From NCBI GenBank assembly GCA_030066455.1, contig JASJBQ010000244.1:1-7401 (forward strand): DNA of 7,401 nucleotides, given 5' to 3'. This DNA is from Desulfobacterales bacterium. GTDB lineage: Bacteria > Desulfobacterota > Desulfobacteria > Desulfobacterales > UBA5852. The notes under the pieces were generated by a model. It did no database searches and was not told the origin of the DNA. It saw only the letters and a list, made by a program, of their open reading frames with translations. The translations under genes and the position numbers were made by a program. Shown here piece by piece: positions 1 through 5,235 of the stretch; positions within the stretch are counted from its first letter, which is position 1, and every line of letters starts with the position of its first letter.

Positions 1-1104
1 GTCTGCACCGGTGTCGAAGAAAAAATGGGGCTGCACGGCAGCCCGACCTGCAGCATGTCCCTGGGGGCCGACGGTCCCTGCCGCGGCCTGCTGCTGGGAG
101 CCGAAAACCAGGGCATGTCCATCATGTTCCAGATGATGAACGCGGCCCGGCTGGGCGTCGGCCAGCAGGGCTTCCTGCACGGCTCGGCAGCTTATCTTTA
201 CGCGGCCGAATACGCCCGGACCCGCGTCCAGGGGCGTGAGCTCACGCCCGGCAACCCCACAGGCGCGTCGGTCCCCATCATTCGCCACCCGGACGTCCGG
301 CGAATGCTCATGCGCATGAAGGCGCTCGTGGACGGCATGCGCAGCTTCACCTTCTACGTGGCCTACCTCTTAGACCTGGAAGCGACCGCAGCCGATGCCG
401 AAGACCGCGCACGTTACGGCGGCCTGATTGAGTTATTGACACCCGTGGTGAAAGCCTATTGTTCCGAACGCGGCATGGAGGTTTGCGATCTGGCGATGAA
501 TGTCTTCGGCGGTTACGGGTATACCAAGGAATACCCCATCGAGCAGCTCATGCGTGACTGCAAGATCACCACCATCTACGAGGGCACCAACGGCATCCAG
601 GCCATGGATCTGCTGGGACGCAAAATCGGCCTACGCAAGGGCGAAATTTTTATGTTTTTCATGCAGACCGTGCGCGCCGGCATCCAGAAGACCGAAAAGA
701 TCGAGGACCTGCGGGCGCTGGGCGAGAAGCTCGAAGCCGCTCTGAACCGCTACGGCGAGGTTGCGGTCTTCCTCAGCAAACGCGCCAGGGGGGCCGATAT
801 CAAGCTGGCTTTTACCCAGGCCCACCCGTTTCTGGATGTCACCGGCGATATCATCCTTGCCTGGATGCTGCTCGAACGGGCCGTTTGCGCCTATCCCCGC
901 CTGCAGGCGCTGACTGCGGATGCTCCCGATGCGTCCCAGATGATCAGCGCCCATCGTGATGCGGCCTTTCTGGACGGCCAGATCAAGACGGCCGCCTATT
1001 TTATCTCCTCGGCGCTGCCCGTCACCATCGGCAAGATCAAAGGCATCATGCAGGGGGACACCGCCGCCATCATGGAAACGGCTGAAAGGACCTTTGGCGC
1101 CTGA
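1..1104 (+). CDS. Acyl-CoA dehydrogenase, long (~600-residue) form, 5'-truncated by window edge
   Basis: The reading frame is open from base 1 and ends at TGA 1102-1104, leaving 367 codons; the N-terminal part lies upstream of the window. Acyl-CoA dehydrogenases are FAD enzymes that introduce the alpha,beta double bond into acyl-CoA and pass electrons to electron-transferring flavoprotein. The start of the visible part (EEKMGLHGSPTCSMSLG) is typical of the middle beta domain. It is followed by the helical FAD domain, with the family signature FGGYGYTKEYP and then TIYEGTNGIQ. The Glu of YEGT (codon at 580-582, visible residue 194) is in the position of the catalytic base. About 165 further residues follow, matching the extra C-terminal helical domain of the ~600-residue subfamily that includes DmdC-like enzymes, rather than the ~380-residue classical enzymes. 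The substrate cannot be told from sequence. The ATG at 25 is internal, not the true start, because clear family sequence precedes it. No hairpin terminator is visible after the stop. Confidence 0.93.
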   Translation, partial: VCTGVEEKMGLHGSPTCSMSLGADGPCRGLLLGAENQGMSIMFQMMNAARLGVGQQGFLHGSAAYLYAAEYARTRVQGRELTPGNPTGASVPIIRHPDVRRMLMRMKALVDGMRSFTFYVAYLLDLEATAADAEDRARYGGLIELLTPVVKAYCSERGMEVCDLAMNVFGGYGYTKEYPIEQLMRDCKITTIYEGTNGIQAMDLLGRKIGLRKGEIFMFFMQTVRAGIQKTEKIEDLRALGEKLEAALNRYGEVAVFLSKRARGADIKLAFTQAHPFLDVTGDIILAWMLLERAVCAYPRLQALTADAPDASQMISAHRDAAFLDGQIKTAAYFISSALPVTIGKIKGIMQGDTAAIMETAERTFGA

Positions 1105-1136
1105 AGGCCGCCCGCCCTTCCACGATTTGACTTCCA

Positions 1137-1165
1137 TTGCCAAAACCCGGCAACTCGGCTATGAG
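1137..1165 (+). promoter_or_regulatory. Candidate sigma70-type promoter for alr
   Basis: TTGCCA (1137-1142) and TATGAG (1160-1165) are separated by 17 bp, matching the -35 and -10 consensus at five and four of six positions. Transcription would begin near 1172, giving a leader of about 47 nt before the alr ATG. It lies in the 114-bp gap after the dehydrogenase, so alr could be transcribed on its own, although read-through from upstream is also possible. The call rests on sequence match only. Confidence 0.4.
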
Positions 1166-1205
1166 ACAATGCATTTCCGGCGGCCCGTCAACGTGCGCCT
1201 GTTGT

Positions 1206-1209
1206 GGAG
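1206..1209 (+). promoter_or_regulatory. Ribosome binding site deciding the alr start
   Basis: GGAG lies 9 bp before the ATG at 1219. It overlaps the alternative in-frame GTG at 1204-1206, which has no comparable site upstream. This favours ATG 1219 over GTG 1204 as the start. Confidence 0.6.
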
Positions 1210-1218
1210 AGCAAACCC

Positions 1219-2379
1219 ATGGACCTTCCGAATATCTGGGCCGAAATCGACCTCGACGCCATTGCCCACAATGTGAGGGAACTGCGGCGCATCACCCGGC
1301 CCCAGGCCCGTCTGATGGCGGTGGTCAAGGCCGATGGTTACGGGCACGGTGCCGAAGCGGTGGCCCGGACGGCCCTGGCCAACGGCGCCGACATGCTGGC
1401 CGTGGCCCGCATCGACGAGGGCGCCCAGCTGCGCCGCGCCGGCCTGAAAGCCCCCCTTCTGGTGATGGGTCCGACATTCCCCGCCTTCGCCGAACGCATT
1501 ATCGCAAACAACCTCATTCAGGGGGTGACCTCTCTGGAGGATGCACACGGCCTGGCTGCCCGCGCGGCCCGGTTGAACCGCGAGATCCCCGTCCATCTCA
1601 AGGTCGATACGGGCATGGGCCGCCTGGGCCTCGTTCCGGACTGCGGTGTTCGCGGAAGCGATCCCACCCTGCCGCCGGTTGAGGAAGTCCGCACGCTGCA
1701 AGCATTGACCGGTGTACGCCTCGAAGGCATCTTCACCCATTTCGCTGCTGCCGACGAGGCCGACAAATCCTTTGCCGACCTGCAACTCGAGATCTTCAGC
1801 ACCTTCCTCGACCAGCTCTCCCGGGCGGGCATCGACACCGGCCTGCGCCACGCCGCCAACAGCGCCGGGGTCATCGACCTGCCCGAATCCCATTTCGATG
1901 CCGTCAGGCCCGGGATTGCCCTCTACGGTCTCTACCCCTCGCGCGCGGTCGATTGCCGGCGTATCGAGCTCCGACCGGCGCTCGCGCTCAAATCCCGCAT
2001 CTTGCAGGTCAAGGACGTTCCGGCCGGTTTTCCGGTAAGCTACGGCATGACCTGGCAGGCACCGCATGCCACCCGGATCGCCACCGTGGCCACCGGCTAT
2101 GCCGACGGCATCCAGCGGCGGCTTTCCAACCGCGGCCACATGCTGGTGCGCGGGGTCGCGGTGCCCATCGTGGGACGGGTGTGCATGGATCTGATCATGC
2201 TGGACGTGGGGGCCGTCGCGCATGTGGCCGCGGGAGACGAGGTCGTGATCATCGGCCGCCAGGGCGATGCGGAAATCAGCGCCGACACCGTGGCCGACCT
2301 GCTGGAAACCATCAACTACGAAGTCGTCTTCACCAATTTCGCGCGCGTGCCGCGCCGCTATATCGGGAAAATAGCCTAG
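1219..2379 (+). CDS. alr: Alanine racemase (PLP-dependent)
   Basis: This 386-residue protein is complete and of usual family length. It interconverts L- and D-alanine in the cytoplasm, supplying D-alanine for peptidoglycan. The N-terminal TIM-barrel domain carries the PLP signature AVVKADGYGHG, with Schiff-base lysine K37. KVDTGMGRLG follows, with K128 and R135 corresponding to the carbamylated lysine and the active-site arginine of the Geobacillus enzyme. RPGIALYG begins at R230, matching the arginine that contacts the PLP ring nitrogen. The second catalytic base is Y275 in VSYGMTW, at the start of the C-terminal beta domain, and VGRVCMDLIMLDVG is also conserved. Residues about 137-152 look like a small insertion after the KVDTGMG motif. 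The start at ATG 1219 is chosen for its GGAG; a GTG at 1204 would add five residues. No ddl, mur or dadA gene is adjacent, and the next gene converges from the other strand 62 bp away. Confidence 0.96.
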   Translation: MDLPNIWAEIDLDAIAHNVRELRRITRPQARLMAVVKADGYGHGAEAVARTALANGADMLAVARIDEGAQLRRAGLKAPLLVMGPTFPAFAERIIANNLIQGVTSLEDAHGLAARAARLNREIPVHLKVDTGMGRLGLVPDCGVRGSDPTLPPVEEVRTLQALTGVRLEGIFTHFAAADEADKSFADLQLEIFSTFLDQLSRAGIDTGLRHAANSAGVIDLPESHFDAVRPGIALYGLYPSRAVDCRRIELRPALALKSRILQVKDVPAGFPVSYGMTWQAPHATRIATVATGYADGIQRRLSNRGHMLVRGVAVPIVGRVCMDLIMLDVGAVAHVAAGDEVVIIGRQGDAEISADTVADLLETINYEVVFTNFARVPRRYIGKIA

Positions 2380-2394
2380 AACGCTCCAATTGAC

Positions 2395-2439
2395 GGGGCG
2401 AGGGCCGCCCCTACCGCGGGGCGGGCGCCGACGGTCGGC
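2395..2439. repeat. GC-rich palindromes in the convergent alr/regulator spacer
   Basis: GGGGCG (2395-2400) and CGCCCC (2406-2411) form a 6-bp stem around a 5-nt loop. A second small inverted repeat, GCCGA-CGG-TCGGC, occupies 2427-2439. Both lie in the 62-bp spacer where two genes converge, so they could end or stall transcription from both sides. Neither is followed by a T-run on either strand, so they are not canonical intrinsic terminators. The first resembles the dispersed GC-rich hairpin repeats often found between bacterial genes. Confidence 0.45.
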
Positions 2440-2441
2440 GG

Positions 2442-3356
2442 TCAGGCGCTTTTAGCGGGGAATACCATCTTTCCGCTCAAACGGACATCGTAGCCTTCCA
2501 GCGTATCCGACAGCTGGCGGAAGCTCTTCTCCGTCAGCAAACCCAAAAAGAGTTGCACGCCCGGGTCGAAGAAGCGCTCCTTGGTCACCAACAGGTCGTA
2601 GCGTTCCCAGCGCAAGGGGATGAAATCGAGCCCCAGCATGCCGGCCACGGCCCGGATGCCGGGCCCGGCGTCGGCCCGTCCGGCCGCAATCTCCAGCCCC
2701 ACATCCAGATGGCGGGCTACCTCACGATGGTAGCCGTCGAGGGACGGCCCTTCGATGCCCGCCTTTTCAAGCTCGCGGTCGAGCAGCAGACGCGTACCCG
2801 TGCTGTTGGGCCGGTTGACGAGGCGCAGTCCCTGGATAGCGAGGTCGGCCACCGAACGAATCCCGCGGGGATTGCCGGCCGCCACGAGAATGCCCTGCTC
2901 ACGGCGGCAAAAATTGACCACGGCCGGTGCATGCCCGAGCTCCCGGGCGGCAAAATCGAAATTGTATTCGTCATCCTCCTCCTGCAGCAGGTGGCTGCTG
3001 GCCATGTGGCACATGCGCCGCCGCAGAGCCCGCAGCCCCCCCAGACTGCCCAGATTGCCGAAGACCGCGACATGCTCGGGATGAACCTGGTTGAACAGGC
3101 TGATGGCCTTCTCCAACAAGGGGTCGTTGCTGCCGGCCACGATCAGAATCCCCTCATAAGGCGGCAGGTCCTTACGGGGTTCGGGGTAATTGATCGTGTT
3201 GGCCTCGATCCACTGTTCGACCAGGTGGCGCGGGAACAGCCATTTGCCGGTGATCTTGGTGGCCGGCAACCCTTTTTCGGCCACAAGGGTGTAGACCATC
3301 TTCTCGTTGACGCCGATAAAGCGGGCGACCTCCTTGGTCGACAGCATGTAGTCCAT
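2442..3356 (-). CDS. HTH (excisionase-type) transcriptional regulator with PBP-like ligand-binding domain
   Basis: This 304-residue cytoplasmic protein reads as a one-component sensor. Residues about 4-52 (LSTKEVARFIGVNEKMVYTL ... GKWLFPRHLVEQWI) form the excisionase/MerR-like helix-turn-helix with its wing. Residues about 68-285 resemble the periplasmic-binding-protein-like domain attached to such HTHs. Family-like motifs are GSNDPLL (75-81), GSLGGLRAL (103-111), the REQG stretch (152-155), RPNSTGTR (182-189) and a DAGPGI motif (229-234). Related binding proteins bind molybdate or other oxyanions, so a small-anion or metabolite sensor is plausible, but the ligand cannot be read from sequence. 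There is no signal peptide. No transporter or molybdenum-cofactor gene is adjacent, so the target is unknown; the inverted repeat over its own promoter suggests autoregulation. ATG 3356 is preferred because GGGGA lies 6 nt upstream; a second ATG at 3347 is possible. Confidence 0.88.
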   Translation of the reverse strand: MDYMLSTKEVARFIGVNEKMVYTLVAEKGLPATKITGKWLFPRHLVEQWIEANTINYPEPRKDLPPYEGILIVAGSNDPLLEKAISLFNQVHPEHVAVFGNLGSLGGLRALRRRMCHMASSHLLQEEDDEYNFDFAARELGHAPAVVNFCRREQGILVAAGNPRGIRSVADLAIQGLRLVNRPNSTGTRLLLDRELEKAGIEGPSLDGYHREVARHLDVGLEIAAGRADAGPGIRAVAGMLGLDFIPLRWERYDLLVTKERFFDPGVQLFLGLLTEKSFRQLSDTLEGYDVRLSGKMVFPAKSA

Positions 3357-3362
3357 GTCTGT

Positions 3363-3367
3363 TCCCC
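3363..3367 (-). promoter_or_regulatory. Ribosome binding site of the HTH/PBP regulator
   Basis: On the minus strand GGGGA is followed by a 6-nt spacer and then ATG 3356. It supports this start over the in-frame ATG at 3347, which would be 15 nt from the site. Confidence 0.55.
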
Positions 3368-3435
3368 ATTTTCTATCGGCCGCGGGTCGGCCGGTATGCA
3401 GGCCCCGGTGAGAGGGGGTGCGGTGGACGGCTGCA

Positions 3436-3456
3436 CGGCACTATATTTTTGTGCCG
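3436..3456. promoter_or_regulatory. Inverted repeat overlapping the regulator promoter (candidate operator)
   Basis: CGGCAC (3436-3441) and GTGCCG (3451-3456) are perfect inverted arms separated by an A/T-only 9-bp centre. One arm overlaps the -10 box and the other lies in the -10/-35 spacer, so a protein bound here would block RNA polymerase. The nearest candidate binder is the HTH/PBP regulator encoded just downstream. It is unlikely to be a terminator of the BrkB gene because no T-run follows on the minus strand. Confidence 0.5.
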
Positions 3457-3469
3457 CAACCCTTGTCAA
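3440..3469 (-). promoter_or_regulatory. Near-consensus sigma70 promoter of the HTH/PBP regulator
   Basis: Read on the minus strand, a perfect TTGACA (3464-3469) is followed by an 18-bp spacer and TATAGT (3440-3445), five of six matches to the -10 consensus. Transcription would start near 3433, giving a leader of about 77 nt. The promoter lies wholly in the 151-bp gap after the BrkB gene, so the regulator probably has its own transcript. It is one of the two best promoter matches in the window. Confidence 0.65.
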
Positions 3470-3507
3470 CACGGCGTGATTCGATCCCGTCGTTTGCCGT
3501 CGGCCTG

Positions 3508-4866
3508 TTAGATTTCTTTCAGAAGCTTGTTGCCCGGCGAGCGCTGGACCGATAGCCGCAGGTCCTCCAGGGCGTCGGAGAGGGCCACGAATTCCGGGGA
3601 CTCCGGCATGGGGATGCCATTGACGCCGCGCGTTTCGAGCGCCTCGAGGATAAAGCTGATGCTCAGTTGGTCGGCGTCCCGCGCCGGTATGAAGCCCTGC
3701 AACTTGCTGTCGACCAGTTGGACTTCCCTGAGGATGTCGCTGTCGGTCAGTTCACGCAGCACGCGGTGGGTCAACGGCAGCGGAAGGCCCAGATCGTCGG
3801 CGATCTGATCGCTCTCCACCGGTGTGGATCCCTGACCGAACTGCCGAACGATGTACAGGCAGATGCGCAGGGCCACCAGTTTGCGCAGCCCCGGGCTGGC
3901 ATGCGAAGTGTCCTGTTCGAATTCGTACTTCCCGACATTCTGGGTGGCATAGGCAATTTCGCCCCCCAGCAGCACGATCAACCAGCTTGCCTGCAGCCAG
4001 ACCAGCAGAAGGGGCAAGGCGGCGAAACTGCCGTAGATGGCGTTGTAGCGGGCGAAACCGATCTGAAAGGCAAAATAAAAGCCCTGCAGGATCTGGTAAC
4101 CGGTACCGGCGATGATGCCGGCCACCAGGGCCGAACGAAATTTGACACGCGTGTTGGGCATGACGAGATAGATCAGGGTGAACAGCACCCACACGAGGAG
4201 ATAGGGCATCAAATTGTAGGAGAAATAAATCAAAGGGCTGAAATAGCCCAGGAGGGCGATCTTCTGGGTAACATTGGTAATCTGCGTCGTGACGAAGACC
4301 GTGGCACTGCTCTGCAGGATGACCAGGACCGGGCTGAGGAGCATGATCGCCAGATAGTCGCCGATTTTGCGGGCCAGCGTCCTCTCGCGCTTGACCTGCC
4401 AAATCTGGTTGAACGAATGCTCGATGTTGCCCAGCACCTTGAATACCGCCCAGAAAAGGACGACCAGACCGAATCCGGCGATGACCCCGCCCCTGGCGGT
4501 TACCAGCAAACTGTCGGCGAAAACCACCACCCGACTGACCACTTCCTCCTGCCCCGGAAAATTCTGGTAGAGTTGCCTTTCAAGCATATCGTGGAAACCG
4601 AAGCCCTTGGCGATGCCAAAGGCCATGGCCACCACGGGGACGATGGACAGCAGGGTGTAGAACGTAAGCGAGGAAGCCCTGAGCATGCAGGCGTCTTCGC
4701 GAAAACCGCGCAGGGCCAGCAGCAGGATGCGCAGACTCCGTATCCAGAGCCTTTTGAGAAAGGGCATCTCCTGCACGCGTGCGCGCCAGATGTCGCCCGC
4801 CACAAACTGCACCAGTCCGGTGAACTTGGCTTTGACTTCACCGATCGATTTGGTGGGGTTGGCCAT
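3508..4866 (-). CDS. YihY/BrkB-family inner membrane protein with C-terminal winged-helix-like extension
   Basis: This 452-residue protein belongs to the YihY/BrkB family (YhjD/YihY/BrkB envelope proteins, formerly misnamed ribonuclease BN). Its biochemical role is not settled; it sits in the inner membrane. Six hydrophobic segments are visible at about 66-86, 127-146, 171-192, 205-236, 245-271 and 280-306. Family motifs include RASSLTFYTLLSIVPV (63-78) and YGSFAALPLLLVW (278-290), the latter followed by LIVLLGGEIAYA. Residues about 325-452 form a soluble tail longer than in short family members. Within it, ESDQIADDLGLPLPLTHRVL (351-370) and the following RELTDSDILREV read like a winged helix. 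The start at 4866 has only a weak GCGGG upstream; ATG 4767 would keep all membrane segments, but its GGAG directly abuts the ATG, so 4866 is kept. The stop lies 151 bp before the regulator, and the M48 gene is divergent. Confidence 0.93.
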   Translation of the reverse strand: MANPTKSIGEVKAKFTGLVQFVAGDIWRARVQEMPFLKRLWIRSLRILLLALRGFREDACMLRASSLTFYTLLSIVPVVAMAFGIAKGFGFHDMLERQLYQNFPGQEEVVSRVVVFADSLLVTARGGVIAGFGLVVLFWAVFKVLGNIEHSFNQIWQVKRERTLARKIGDYLAIMLLSPVLVILQSSATVFVTTQITNVTQKIALLGYFSPLIYFSYNLMPYLLVWVLFTLIYLVMPNTRVKFRSALVAGIIAGTGYQILQGFYFAFQIGFARYNAIYGSFAALPLLLVWLQASWLIVLLGGEIAYATQNVGKYEFEQDTSHASPGLRKLVALRICLYIVRQFGQGSTPVESDQIADDLGLPLPLTHRVLRELTDSDILREVQLVDSKLQGFIPARDADQLSISFILEALETRGVNGIPMPESPEFVALSDALEDLRLSVQRSPGNKLLKEI

Positions 4867-4907
4867 TGCGCCCGCTTATCGCCAGGGGTTTTTGGGCGTG
4901 GGATGCA

Positions 4908-4939
4908 TCGGATCCGACGTCTGCGACAATCGACAGACG
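4908..4939. promoter_or_regulatory. Palindrome and hairpin in the BrkB-gene leader
   Basis: TCGGATCCGA (4908-4917) is a perfect 10-bp palindrome. Directly beside it, CGTCTG (4918-4923) pairs with CAGACG (4934-4939). The stem can extend by CGA/TCG with one bulged A, closing on a 3-nt loop. Both fall in the predicted ~93-nt leader of the BrkB gene, so they could be an RNA structure or protein sites. No T-run follows on the minus strand, so it is not a standard terminator or attenuator. Confidence 0.3.
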
Positions 4940-4965
4940 GCCTGCTTGGCAGCATTGATAACGGC

Positions 4966-4994
4966 AGTATATGGATTTAGCGGCCGATTTGCAA
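4966..4994 (-). promoter_or_regulatory. Candidate sigma70-type promoter of the BrkB gene
   Basis: On the minus strand, TTGCAA (4989-4994) and TATACT (4966-4971) are separated by 17 bp, matching consensus at four and five of six positions. Transcription would begin near 4959 and leave a leader of about 93 nt before ATG 4866. Confidence 0.45.
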
Positions 4995-5051
4995 TCTTGA
5001 CCGGCAACAAGCTTCCGGGGCCCGCGAATACCGCCGCCGGTGGCGTTTTGG

Positions 5052-5079
5052 TTTACAGCCCGATGAGGGCTGCTATAAT
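5052..5079 (+). promoter_or_regulatory. Near-consensus sigma70 promoter of the M48 peptidase gene
   Basis: TTTACA (5052-5057) and a perfect TATAAT (5074-5079) are separated by 16 bp. The predicted start of transcription is near 5086, giving a leader of about 146 nt before ATG 5232, long enough for leader-based control. An inverted repeat fills most of the spacer. Confidence 0.6.
5056..5072. promoter_or_regulatory. Inverted repeat inside the M48 promoter (candidate operator)
   Basis: CAGCCC (5056-5061) and GGGCTG (5067-5072) are perfect 6-bp arms around GATGA, with arm centres 11 bp apart, about one helical turn. The repeat starts at the end of the -35 box and stops one base before the -10 box, the classic place for a repressor or a spacer-binding activator. 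Its arms differ from those at 3436-3456, so a different protein is expected. Confidence 0.45.
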
Positions 5080-5151
5080 GGTCGTCAGTTGGCCCACCTC
5101 GACCGCCCGCCGCGTTAACCCGTGTGCCCGCCCTGGCGAATTTGCGATCCG

Positions 5152-5235
5152 ATGAACCCTGTAAGCTTATCCGATACGTTGAATTGGTCGATACCAGAGG
5201 AGAACACTGAAATCGACACCCGGAGCAATCGATGA
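5152..5235 (+). CDS. Possible 27-codon leader ORF overlapping the M48 start
   Basis: ATG 5152 opens a 27-codon frame that ends in TGA 5233-5235, overlapping the M48 start codon as ATGA. Such an overlap would allow translational coupling. The peptide is hydrophilic (it begins MNPVSLSDTLNW), with no membrane segment and no similarity I recognise. There is no good ribosome binding site before ATG 5152, which counts against it. A GAGGAGA at 5197-5203 lies within this frame with no start codon at normal distance. It may be a chance frame. Confidence 0.2.
   Translation: MNPVSLSDTLNWSIPEENTEIDTRSNR
5222..5225 (+). promoter_or_regulatory. Ribosome binding site of the M48 peptidase gene
   Basis: GGAG is followed by a 6-nt spacer and ATG 5232, which supports that start codon. 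Confidence 0.55.

Larger units (their letters stand above)
4867..5231. other. Divergent control region between the BrkB and M48 genes
   Basis: This 365-bp stretch has no convincing gene of normal size. It holds a minus-strand promoter for the BrkB gene, a hairpin and a 10-bp palindrome in that gene's leader, a plus-strand promoter with an embedded palindrome for the M48 gene, and a possible 27-codon leader ORF. The stretch 4995-5045 between the two promoters shows nothing recognisable beyond GC-rich sequence. Longer frames crossing it are extensions of antisense frames over the flanking genes. Confidence 0.7.

Noticed and set aside
1127..1132. TTGACT considered as the -35 box for alr
   Set aside because: No acceptable -10 lies 16-18 bp downstream; TTGCCA at 1137 pairs with TATGAG at the correct 17-bp spacing.
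1159..2223. 354-residue open frame on the minus strand across alr
   Set aside because: It is antisense to a complete, motif-bearing alanine racemase; its His/Gly/Asp-rich composition is typical of reverse-complement frames in GC-rich genes, and it shows no family motifs.
3436..3456. Hairpin considered as the terminator of the BrkB gene
   Set aside because: On the minus strand the second arm is followed by GC-rich sequence, not a T-run. The overlap with a near-consensus promoter makes an operator the better reading.
2553..3479. 308-residue plus-strand frame opposite the HTH/PBP regulator
   Set aside because: The opposite strand carries clear HTH and PBP-like motifs with a promoter and ribosome binding site; this frame is rich in His, Gln and Gly without recognisable domains.
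3667..4980. 437-residue plus-strand frame opposite the BrkB gene
   Set aside because: Although long, its composition (many Gln, His, Asp, no hydrophobic segments) mirrors a membrane-protein gene read backwards. The minus-strand product matches YihY/BrkB over its whole membrane core.
5031..5049. GC-rich CGCC/GGCG repeat followed by TTTT considered as a terminator
   Set aside because: The stem is only about four base pairs, and no plus-strand gene lies upstream for it to terminate.
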